NCBI RefSeq assembly: GCF_001270495.1
Contig: NZ_LGUR01000002.1
Span: 430,927 to 494,926, forward strand
Reading direction: 5' to 3'
Source of the DNA: Streptomyces viridochromogenes
GTDB lineage: Bacteria; Actinomycetota; Actinomycetes; Streptomycetales; Streptomycetaceae
DNA: 64,000 nucleotides
Each line of letters starts with the position of its first letter. Position 1 is the first letter of the stretch. The translations under genes were made by a program, and so were the position numbers. The notes under the pieces are model-generated. The model did not search any database. It saw only the letters and a program-made list of their open reading frames with translations, and was not told the DNA's origin. Positions 27,063 to 34,776 of this stretch are shown in pieces.

Positions 27063-28048
27063 CCGTGCTCCCCGTCGAGGCGCCGCTTGAGGGGTTCCCA
27101 CCAGGACCGTCGGTCGCGGTACCAGGCGACGGTGGCGGCGAGGCCGGAGGCGAAGTCGTGGCGGGGCCGGTAGCCGAGTTCGGTGCGGGCCTTGGTCCAG
27201 TCGACGGAGTAGCGCAGGTCGTGGCCCTTGCGGTCCTCGACGTGCCGGACCTTGTCCCAGTCGGCGCCGCACGCGTGCAGCAGCAGCGCGGTGAGGTCCC
27301 TGTTGCTCAACTCGGTGCCGCCGCCGATGTTGTAGACCTCGCCGGGGCGGCCCTTGGTGCGGACGAGTTCGACGCCGTGGCAGTGGTCGTCGACGTGCAG
27401 CCAGTCGCGGACGTTGAGACCCTCGCCGTAGAGGGGCACCTGCTCCCCGTCGAGGAGGTTGGTGATGAACAACGGGACGACCTTCTCGGGGAACTGGTGG
27501 GGGCCGTAGTTGTTGGAGCAGCGGGTGACGCGGACGTCCAGGCCGTGGGTGCGGTGGTAGGCGAGGGCGAGCAGGTCGGAGGATGCCTTGGAGGCGGAGT
27601 AGGGCGAACTGGGGCGCAGGGGGTCCTCCTCGGTGGCCGAGCCGGTCTCGACGGAGCCGTAGACCTCGTCCGTCGAGATGTGCACGAAGGGGGCGACGCG
27701 GTAGCGCAGGGCGGCGTCAAGCAGGGTCTGGGTGCCGAGCACGTTGGTGAGGACGAAGTCGGCGGCGCCGGTGATCGAACGGTCCACATGGGACTCGGCG
27801 GCGAAGTGCACCACCTGGTCGGCCTCGGCCATCAGCTTGTCGACCAGTTCGGCGTCCCGGATGTCGCCGTGCACGAACTCCAGCCGGGGGTGGTCGAGTT
27901 CGAGGTTGTCCAGGGTGGCGGCGTAGGTGAGCTTGTCCAGCACCGTGACGCGCGGCGCCTCGGGTGCGTCGGGTGCGTCGCGGGCGAGCAGTGTGCGGAC
28001 GTAGGCCGAGCCGATGAAGCCGGCGGCGCCGGTGACGAGAAGGTTCAT
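27059..28048 (-). CDS. rmlB: dTDP-glucose 4,6-dehydratase
   Basis: A 329-residue SDR enzyme. Signatures are LVTGAAGFIGSAYVR, VVHFAAESHVDRSI, HISTDEVYGS (catalytic Thr, Asp, Glu region), YSASKASSD (catalytic Tyr and Lys) and RCSNNYGPHQFPEK. It overlaps rmlA by 4 bp (ATGA at 28045-28048). Confidence 0.96.
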   Translation of the reverse strand: MNLLVTGAAGFIGSAYVRTLLARDAPDAPEAPRVTVLDKLTYAATLDNLELDHPRLEFVHGDIRDAELVDKLMAEADQVVHFAAESHVDRSITGAADFVLTNVLGTQTLLDAALRYRVAPFVHISTDEVYGSVETGSATEEDPLRPSSPYSASKASSDLLALAYHRTHGLDVRVTRCSNNYGPHQFPEKVVPLFITNLLDGEQVPLYGEGLNVRDWLHVDDHCHGVELVRTKGRPGEVYNIGGGTELSNRDLTALLLHACGADWDKVRHVEDRKGHDLRYSVDWTKARTELGYRPRHDFASGLAATVAWYRDRRSWWEPLKRRLDGEHG

Positions 28049-29112
28049 GTGTGGATCTGCACCTTGCTGTGGTCTCCGAGGACGAGGCGGTGGGCGCTGG
28101 GGACACTGGGCGCGGGCGTGACCTCGACGTGCCGGCCGATGAGCGAGGACTCGATCCGGCCCACCCCGTCGATCGAGGAGTCCCGCAGCACGATGGAGAA
28201 CTCCAACTCGCTGTCGGTGATACGGCAGTTCTCCGCAATGGAGGTGAAGGGGCCCACGTAGGAGTCCTCGACGACGGTGCCGGTGCCGACGACGGCGGGG
28301 CCGACGATGCGCGAGTTGACGATGCGCGCCCCCTCCTCGACGATGACGCGTCCGACGGTCTCCGACGCCTCGTCGACGTCGCCGTCGATGCGGCGCGTAA
28401 GGCCCTCCAGGACGGTCCGGTTGACCTCCAGCATGTCGGCGACGTTCCCGGTGTCCTTCCAGTAGCCCTTGATGACCGTGCAGCGCACGTCGGCGCGGGC
28501 GTCGATCAGGTGCTGGATGGCGTGGGTGATCTCCAACTCACCGCGCCAGGACGGTGTGACGGCGCGGACCGCGTCGTGGATCACCGGCGTGAACAGATAG
28601 ACGCCGACCAGGGCGAGGTCGCTCTTGGGGTGCTCGGGCTTCTCCTCCAGGCCGATGACCTGGCCCGCGTCGTCGAGTTCGGCGACGCCGAAGGAGCGCG
28701 GGTCCTGAACGCGGGTGAGCAGGATCTGGGCGTCGGGGCGGTTGCGGCGGAACTCCTCGACGAGGCCGGTGATTCCGCCGACGATGAAGTTGTCGCCGAG
28801 GTACATCACGAAGTCGTCGTCGCCCAGGTAGTCACGCGCGACGAGCACGGCGTGGGCCAGGCCCAGGGGGCGTTCCTGAGGTATGTAGGTGATCCGCAGA
28901 CCGAACTTGGCACCGTCACCGACGGCGTCCTGGATCTCCGCGGCGGTGTCCCCGACGATCACACCGACCTCGGTGATGCCGGCCGCGGCGATGGATTCCA
29001 GCCCGTAGAAGAGCACGGCCTTGTTGGCCACCGGGACGAGCTGTTTGGCCGAAGTGTGCGTGATCGGCCTCAAGCGCGTACCGGCGCCGCCGGACAGCAC
29101 GAGAGCCTTCAT
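28045..29112 (-). CDS. rmlA: glucose-1-phosphate thymidylyltransferase, long (StrD) type
   Basis: A 355-residue nucleotidyltransferase, first enzyme of the dTDP-L-rhamnose pathway. It has LSGGAGTRLRPITHT (nucleotide-binding loop), MYLGDNF and LEEKPEHPKSDLALVGVY, then a left-handed beta-helix tail (VEEGARIVNSRIVGPAVVGT). The length matches the long RmlA form found in secondary-metabolite and actinomycete clusters rather than the 290-residue form. A -10 box six bases before the ATG suggests a leaderless transcript. Confidence 0.95.
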   Translation of the reverse strand: MKALVLSGGAGTRLRPITHTSAKQLVPVANKAVLFYGLESIAAAGITEVGVIVGDTAAEIQDAVGDGAKFGLRITYIPQERPLGLAHAVLVARDYLGDDDFVMYLGDNFIVGGITGLVEEFRRNRPDAQILLTRVQDPRSFGVAELDDAGQVIGLEEKPEHPKSDLALVGVYLFTPVIHDAVRAVTPSWRGELEITHAIQHLIDARADVRCTVIKGYWKDTGNVADMLEVNRTVLEGLTRRIDGDVDEASETVGRVIVEEGARIVNSRIVGPAVVGTGTVVEDSYVGPFTSIAENCRITDSELEFSIVLRDSSIDGVGRIESSLIGRHVEVTPAPSVPSAHRLVLGDHSKVQIHT

Positions 29113-29124
29113 CGGTTCACCTTA
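29113..29124 (-). promoter_or_regulatory. -10 box of rmlA, leaderless promoter
   Basis: On the minus strand TAAGGT (29124-29119) lies six bases before the rmlA ATG and no ribosome site is present, so transcription probably begins at or near the start codon. No clear -35 box. Confidence 0.4.
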
Positions 29125-29206
29125 GCCCCGATTCCGCCGATTTGACGGTCCCGGGACGGGCTCGTTCGTGACGGCCGTGGCTGCGGTCGTCGATCGGGAT
29201 CCGCCT

Positions 29207-31663
29207 TCAGCCGCCGAGCGCGATCTCGCACCACACCTGTTTTCCGCCACTGACCGGCACCGTTCCCCACTCCGCCGCCATGGCCTCGACGAGGAGGATG
29301 CCGCGGCCGCCGGTGGCCTCCCAGCTGATGCTGGCCGGCTTGACCGGCGTGCGGGGCGAGAAGTCGGCGACCGCCACGCGCAACCGGTGGTTGACGAGGA
29401 TGAGGTCGAGGCGGACCCTGCCGTCGGTGTGCACCAGGGCGTTGGTGACGAGTTCGGAGACGACGAGCAGTACGGCGTCCAGGCCCGGCGGCGGCACGCC
29501 CCAGGTGCGCAGGGTGCGCCGGGTGAAGCGGCGGGCGTGGCCGACGGCCTCGGGAACACGCCACACCGTCCAGCTCTCCCGGAGCGGGCGTACGGCCATG
29601 CCGTCGTAGCGCATCAGGAGCAGGGCGATGTCGTCGCTGCGGCGCGCGTCCACGAGCAGGGCGTCGGCGACGAGGCCGAGGTGGGCGGGGTCGGAGCGGG
29701 CGAGGTCGCGGGCGAGCCGGTCCATGCCGGTGTCGATGTCGGCGTCGGCGGACTCGACGAGGCCGTCGGTGGTGAGGGTGACCACGGTGCCGGGGCGGAG
29801 CCCGATCGGGCTCATCGGGAAGTCGGCCTCGCGCAGCACGCCGAGCGGTGGGCCGCCCTCGGCCTCGGCGATCTCGGTGGTTCCGTCCGGGTGCCGCAGC
29901 ACCGGCGGGAGATGACCGGCGCGCACGCACCAGGCGGTGCCCTCCTCCAGGTCGACGTCGACGTAGCAGCAGGTGGCGAAGAGGTCGGTCTCCATGTCCA
30001 TGAGGAGGCGGTTGGCGTGGTGGACCACCACGTCCGGCGGGTGCCCCTCGGCGGCGTAGGCGCGCAGCGCGGTGCGCATCTGGCCCATGAGGGTGGCGGC
30101 GGCCGCGCTGTGCCCCTGGACGTCGCCGATGACGAGGGCCACGTGGTTGTCGGGCAGCGGGATCACGTCGTACCAGTCGCCGCCGACCTCCAGCCCCGCC
30201 GTGGTGGGCAGATAGCGGGCGACGGCCTCCGCGCCGGGCAGCCGGGGCAGGCGGCGCGGCAGCAGCTGGCGCTGGAGCATGCCGACGAGTTCGTGCTCGG
30301 CGTCGAAGGCGTGGGCGCGGGAGAGGGCCTGGCCGGCGAGGCCGGCGGAGGCGGTGAGCAGGGCGCGCTCGTCGGGGCCGAACTCGTGCGGGGCGTCCCA
30401 GCCGATCAGACAGGCGCCGGCCATACGGCCCCCGGCGGGCAGCGGCAGGACGGCCAGGCCGCCGGGGCCGACGTCGGCGAGGGCCGGTTCCAGCGGGGTG
30501 CCGGCGGGCCAGATCTGGGCGCGGCCCTCGCGCAGGGCGGCGGCGAGGGTGGGCATGGCGCGCACGGGCGCGTCGGGCCATTCCGTACGCCACTCCAGGC
30601 GCCACAGCTCCGGCCAGGACTCGGGTTCGGGCGGGTCGAGGACGGTGACGACGAGACGGTCGTTCTCCAGCTCGGCGAGGGCGATGCGGTCGGCGCGCAG
30701 CGGCTTGCGCAGGGCGGTGACGACGGCGTGGCTGACGTCGCGGACGGTGCCGGCGACGGCGAGGGCGGCGGCGAGCCGCTGCACACGGGCCACGTCGGTG
30801 ACCTCGGCGCGCAGCGTGGAGGCGTCGGCGACGGTGCCGACGAGACGGGCCGGGAGGCCCTCGCCGCCGGGCAGGAGGCGGCCGCGCAGCCGGAGCCACC
30901 TGGGCGGGCCGGCCGGCTGGAGGACCCGGAACTCCAGCTCGCGGTCGCCGAGCGAGGTGTGGCCGGCCTCGACGACGGACATCAGCGACGGCAGGTCCTC
31001 CGGGACGGTCAGGCCGAGCAGGGTCTCGACCTTGCCGTCGAAGGCGTTCGGGCCGAGGCCGAACAGCGCCAGGATGTCGTCGCCGACCTCGACCCGGCCG
31101 GTGTCCATGGCGAGGCTGAACGCGTTGGCCGGCAGCTCGCCCCGTTCGGCCGCGGCGGGCCGGACGGGGACGGCGACGGCCTCGGCGACCAGTGCCAGGC
31201 AGGCGCGGTCGTCGGCGTCGAAGCCGCCGGGGCGCTCGCTCACGGCCAGCAGGCAGCCGCCGTCCTCGGCGCCGGGGGTGGGCAGGGCCGCCACGAAGAA
31301 GTCCCGGGCGGGTGCGCGGCGGGACTCCGCGCCGGCGGCCAGTTCCGCCGGGCCGAGCCACACCGGGTGTCCGGTGCGCAGGGCGTCGGCCGTCGCGGAG
31401 CGGCCGGAGCGCGGGTAGCTGTCGCGCAGCCCGTAGAGCGTCCTCGGCACACCGGCGGACTCGACCAGGCAGAGCAGGTCCTCGTCCTCGCCGGGCGCGT
31501 ACACGGCGGCGAGTGTCGCCGCGCTGAAGACGAGCGCCTGCTCCAGCACCCGGCGCAGTCGCTGCGGCGCCTCCGGGTCGGCGACGACCGTCTTGAGGGC
31601 AACTTCTGCACGCAGCCTTCTCGTTCCGCGCTCCACAGCGCCCTCACCGACCACGTCCGCCAT
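29207..31663 (-). CDS. GAF-PAS-GAF-PP2C/SpoIIE phosphatase with C-terminal HATPase domain
   Basis: About 818 residues. Order: GAF-like domain (about 20-165), PAS-like domain (about 175-270), second GAF (about 285-445), SpoIIE/PP2C phosphatase (about 470-670; GGDWYDVIPL and VIGDVQGHSAAAA carry the metal Asp residues) and an anti-sigma-type HATPase_c domain (about 690-815; VSELVTNALVHT and GGRGILLVEAMA). Such proteins act on phosphorylated anti-anti-sigma factors in partner-switching stress signalling. The ATG at 31663 is one option; a GTG at 31636 has the better GAGGG site. It is divergent from ramC and related in architecture to the PP2C protein on the other side of the ram cluster. Confidence 0.87.
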   Translation of the reverse strand: MADVVGEGAVERGTRRLRAEVALKTVVADPEAPQRLRRVLEQALVFSAATLAAVYAPGEDEDLLCLVESAGVPRTLYGLRDSYPRSGRSATADALRTGHPVWLGPAELAAGAESRRAPARDFFVAALPTPGAEDGGCLLAVSERPGGFDADDRACLALVAEAVAVPVRPAAAERGELPANAFSLAMDTGRVEVGDDILALFGLGPNAFDGKVETLLGLTVPEDLPSLMSVVEAGHTSLGDRELEFRVLQPAGPPRWLRLRGRLLPGGEGLPARLVGTVADASTLRAEVTDVARVQRLAAALAVAGTVRDVSHAVVTALRKPLRADRIALAELENDRLVVTVLDPPEPESWPELWRLEWRTEWPDAPVRAMPTLAAALREGRAQIWPAGTPLEPALADVGPGGLAVLPLPAGGRMAGACLIGWDAPHEFGPDERALLTASAGLAGQALSRAHAFDAEHELVGMLQRQLLPRRLPRLPGAEAVARYLPTTAGLEVGGDWYDVIPLPDNHVALVIGDVQGHSAAAATLMGQMRTALRAYAAEGHPPDVVVHHANRLLMDMETDLFATCCYVDVDLEEGTAWCVRAGHLPPVLRHPDGTTEIAEAEGGPPLGVLREADFPMSPIGLRPGTVVTLTTDGLVESADADIDTGMDRLARDLARSDPAHLGLVADALLVDARRSDDIALLLMRYDGMAVRPLRESWTVWRVPEAVGHARRFTRRTLRTWGVPPPGLDAVLLVVSELVTNALVHTDGRVRLDLILVNHRLRVAVADFSPRTPVKPASISWEATGGRGILLVEAMAAEWGTVPVSGGKQVWCEIALGG

Positions 31664-31783
31664 TACAGCGCTTATGAGACACCTGCGCAGCCCCTGTGAG
31701 CGTTCCGTGGAGCAATGAGCAGCCCGATGCTCGAAAGGCACCGAACATGACTTGACGCATGCGTTCCGCACGGTGATCTCGTG

Positions 31784-31799
31784 ACAGTCGTGACTGTCC
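31784..31799. promoter_or_regulatory. inverted repeat upstream of ramC
   Basis: GACAGTCGTGACTGTC: 7-bp half-sites around GT, 52 bp before the ramC start and about 25 bp after a TTGACG box (31753-31758). It is a candidate binding site for RamR or another regulator. Confidence 0.4.
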
Positions 31800-31851
31800 G
31801 TAGCCGTCGCATCGCTGGAAGTCTCGGTGCCGGGCCAGCGGAGGGGGACGA

Positions 31852-34521
31852 ATGGACAAGCGCTACGAGGTGTACGCGCTCGCCGACCCGCACTTCTACG
31901 AGACGCCGGACCGGCTGTCCGCCGACCGGCAGGGAACCGGGCGTCTGTACGAGACGGCACGGCGCGAGGTCCCCGAGGGCTGGACGGCGGCGCGGATCGG
32001 CGACTGGCTGACGCTGACGCCGGTCGGCCCGGACGGCGTTCCGCTGCCGGGCCCGGCCCAGGGCTGGAAGATCCATGTCTCGGCCACCCTGGCGAACGCG
32101 GGGAAGATCGCGCGGATCGTGTGGGACTACTGCGTGCCGCGGGGCATCGCGTTCAAGTTCGTTCCCGGCCCGCACCTGCTGCACCTGCGCAACGCCAAGT
32201 ACGCGGGCCGCGACTCCAGCGGCAAGTTCGTCACCGTCTACCCGGCCGACGAGGAGCAGCTCCACCTGGTGCTGCGCGAGCTGGGACGGCTGCTGGAAGG
32301 GTTCGAGGGGCCGTACATCCTCACCGATCTGCGCTGGGAGGACGGTCCGCTGTACGTCCGCTACGGCGCTTTCGCCCGCCTCTTCGTCGTCGACGACCGC
32401 GGTTCTCTGGTGCCGGCGGTGCGGGACGGCGCCGGGCAGCTGGTGCCGGACCTGCGGACGCCGTCCTTCCAGGTGCCGGAGTGGGTGACGCTGCCCGCGT
32501 TCCTCGCGCCGCAGCTGGCGGCCCGCAACGCCACGACGGTCGGCGAACTGCCGTACCGCATCGAGAAGGCGCTGCACTTCTCCAACGGCGGCGGGGTGTA
32601 CGCGGGCACCGACACCCGGGACGGACGCAAGGTCGTCCTGAAGGAGGGCCGGCCGCACGCGGGGCTCGCAGCCGACGGCGCGGACGCCGTGGCCCGCCTG
32701 GAGCGGGAGCGGCACGCGCTGGAGCGGCTGGCGGGGACCGGCGTGGTGCCCGAGGTGCGCGACCGGTTCCAGCTGGGCGACCACACCTTCCTGGTCATGG
32801 ACTTCGTGGAAGGGCGCCCCCTCAACTCCTTCTTCGCCGAACGGCATCCGCTGATCGGCCCGGACCCCGATCCGTGCGCCGTGGCCGACTACACGGCCTG
32901 GGCGCTGCGCATCCATCGGGCGGTCGAGCGTGCGGTGGAGGCGGTGCACGAGCGCGGGATCGTCTTCAACGACCTGCACGTCTTCAACATCATGGTCGCC
33001 CCCGACGACGAGTCGGTGTTCCTGATCGACTTCGAGGCGGCGGCCCCGGTCGGGGAGAACGGCCGCCAGGTCGTCGCCCACCCCGGCTTCCTGGCCCCGG
33101 CCGACCGCAGGGGCGCGGACGTCGACCGCTATGCGCTGGCCTGTCTGCGGCTGGCGATGTTCCTTCCCATCACCTCGCTGTTCGTGGTGGACCGCGACAA
33201 GGCGGCGCACCTGGCGGACGTGATCGCGGGTCAGTTCCCGGACGTGCCTAGGGAATTCCTGGACGAGGCGGTCGCCGAGATCGGCCGGGACTTGTCCGGC
33301 CCCCGGAGGGGTGGGGCCGGGCAGGGTGGCACCACCGCGCCCCCGCCGTCCACCGCGCGCTCGGTCGCCGCGTCCTTCGTCGAGCCCGGCGACTGGCCCT
33401 ACAGCCGCGACTCGATGGTCAAGGCGCTGCTCGCCTCGGCCACTCCGGAGCGCGAGGACCGGCTCTTTCCCGGCGACGTCGCCCAGTTCTCCGACGGCGG
33501 CGGACTGGGCCTGGCGCACGGCGCGGCCGGCGTGCTGTGCGCCCTGGCCGCGACCGGCGCCGAGCGCTACGACGAGGGTGAGCGCTGGCTGCTCGACCGC
33601 ACCGACCCACCGCCGATCGGCGCCGCGCTGGGCCTGTACGACGGACTCGCGGGCGTGGCCCACGTCCTGGACCTGCTCGGTCACCGGCAGCGCGCCCTGG
33701 ATCTGGTCGACACGATCCTGAACGAGCGGTGGCGGCGTCTCTCCTCCGACCTGCGCGGCGGGCTCGCCGGGCTGGGCCTGGTCCTCGGCGGCCTGGCGGA
33801 CGCCACGGGCGAGCCGGAGCTGCGCGAGCGGGCGGCGGAGGCCGCGGACATCCTCGTACGGCGCCTCGCGGCACCGCCCCCGTCCGGGCCCCGGCCACGC
33901 GCCGGACTGATGAGGGGGGCGAGCGGACCCGCGCTGTTCCTGCTGCGGCAGTACGAACGGACCGGCGACGGCCGGCTGCTGGACGCGGCCGGTGAGGCGC
34001 TGCGCCAGGACCTGGCGTGCTGCGTCGAGCAGAAGGGCGGCTCGCTGGAGGTCGACGAGGGCTGGCGGACCATGCCCTATCTGGGGGACGGAAGTGTCGG
34101 GGTGGGGATGGTCCTCGACGACTACCTCGCTCACGCGGGTGCCGGCACCGACGCCCTCGAACGAGCCCGCTCCGGCATCCTCACCGCCGCCACCTCCCGC
34201 TTCTACGCTCAGCCCGGCCTCTTCCAGGGACGTGCCGGGATGATCCTCCACCTCAGCCGCACGACGGCACCGGGCGCGGACACGGACCGGCTGGCCGGGC
34301 AGATCGCCGGGCTCGGCTGGTACGCGATGTCCTACCAGGGCCAACTGGCTTTCCCCGGGCACCAGATGATGCGGCTCTCCATGGACCTGGGCACCGGAAC
34401 GGCCGGGTGCCTGCTCGCGCTCGGAGCGGCCCTCGCCGCCGACTCGGGCGGCGCGGCCCCGGCCCACCTGCCCTTCCTCCCGCCGCCACCGCGGCCCCCA
34501 GAACGCGGCTCCGCATCCTGA
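31852..34521 (+). CDS. ramC: class III lanthionine synthetase (RamC/AmfT-like)
   Basis: An 889-residue trifunctional enzyme that dehydrates and cyclises the RamS peptide. An N-terminal lyase region covers about 1-220; a Ser/Thr kinase-like domain covers about 230-490, with VVLKEG (ATP Lys), NDLHVFNIM (catalytic loop) and LIDFEAA (DFG equivalent); and a LanC-like cyclase covers about 520-870 (LAHGAAGVLCAL, GLYDGLAGVAHVL, GLMRGASGPALFLL). The zinc ligands of class I/II cyclases are not seen, as expected for class III. The ATG at 31852 has GGAGGGGGAC just upstream. It is the first gene of ramC-S-A-B, with ramS 47 bp downstream. Confidence 0.95.
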   Translation: MDKRYEVYALADPHFYETPDRLSADRQGTGRLYETARREVPEGWTAARIGDWLTLTPVGPDGVPLPGPAQGWKIHVSATLANAGKIARIVWDYCVPRGIAFKFVPGPHLLHLRNAKYAGRDSSGKFVTVYPADEEQLHLVLRELGRLLEGFEGPYILTDLRWEDGPLYVRYGAFARLFVVDDRGSLVPAVRDGAGQLVPDLRTPSFQVPEWVTLPAFLAPQLAARNATTVGELPYRIEKALHFSNGGGVYAGTDTRDGRKVVLKEGRPHAGLAADGADAVARLERERHALERLAGTGVVPEVRDRFQLGDHTFLVMDFVEGRPLNSFFAERHPLIGPDPDPCAVADYTAWALRIHRAVERAVEAVHERGIVFNDLHVFNIMVAPDDESVFLIDFEAAAPVGENGRQVVAHPGFLAPADRRGADVDRYALACLRLAMFLPITSLFVVDRDKAAHLADVIAGQFPDVPREFLDEAVAEIGRDLSGPRRGGAGQGGTTAPPPSTARSVAASFVEPGDWPYSRDSMVKALLASATPEREDRLFPGDVAQFSDGGGLGLAHGAAGVLCALAATGAERYDEGERWLLDRTDPPPIGAALGLYDGLAGVAHVLDLLGHRQRALDLVDTILNERWRRLSSDLRGGLAGLGLVLGGLADATGEPELRERAAEAADILVRRLAAPPPSGPRPRAGLMRGASGPALFLLRQYERTGDGRLLDAAGEALRQDLACCVEQKGGSLEVDEGWRTMPYLGDGSVGVGMVLDDYLAHAGAGTDALERARSGILTAATSRFYAQPGLFQGRAGMILHLSRTTAPGADTDRLAGQIAGLGWYAMSYQGQLAFPGHQMMRLSMDLGTGTAGCLLALGAALAADSGGAAPAHLPFLPPPPRPPERGSAS

Positions 34522-34568
34522 CGGAGTCGTGACACAACCCCGTCCCCACGGAATGAGAGGACAACGAG

Positions 34569-34679
34569 ATGGCACTGCTCGACCTGCAGACGATGGAGAC
34601 CGAGGAGTACACCGGCGGCGGGAGCGTCGCGAGCCTGCTGCTGTGCGCCAGCCAGGCCAGCATCACGCTCTGTCTCTGA
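34569..34679 (+). CDS. ramS: RamS/AmfS-like class III lanthipeptide precursor (SapB-type)
   Basis: A 36-residue peptide directly behind ramC with a GAGAGGAC ribosome site. The leader starts MALLDLQTME, the conserved helix recognised by class III synthetases. The core has two Ser-x2-Ser-x3-Cys motifs, S19/S22/C26 (SVASLLLC) and S28/S31/C35 (SQASITLC). This is exactly the pattern that forms the two (labionin or lanthionine) rings of SapB and AmfS. The mature product should be a hydrophobic biosurfactant aiding aerial hyphae. The gene is short enough to be missed by automated callers. It ends before a strong GC hairpin. Confidence 0.93.
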   Translation: MALLDLQTMETEEYTGGGSVASLLLCASQASITLCL

Positions 34680-34697
34680 CGGATCTGGTGTGCTCGA

Positions 34698-34744
34698 GGC
34701 CCCGGCCGGCCCTCCTCCCGCACGGGAGGGGCCGCCCGGGGCCC
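34698..34744 (+). terminator. ramS-ramA intergenic hairpin (attenuator)
   Basis: A long imperfect GC-rich stem (left arm 34698-34719, loop GCAC at 34720-34723, right arm 34724-34744), with an inner 8-bp stem CCTCCTCCC/GGGAGGGG-like. It lies 19 bp after ramS and would let the precursor be expressed above the transporter genes. Confidence 0.6.
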
Positions 34745-34776
34745 TTGCCCGGACGAGGGAGCGAGGCCGCGGCCGT

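Noticed and set aside
34690..34776. GTG at 34690 as ramA start
   Set aside because: It would place the ramS-ramA hairpin inside the coding region and has no good ribosome site.
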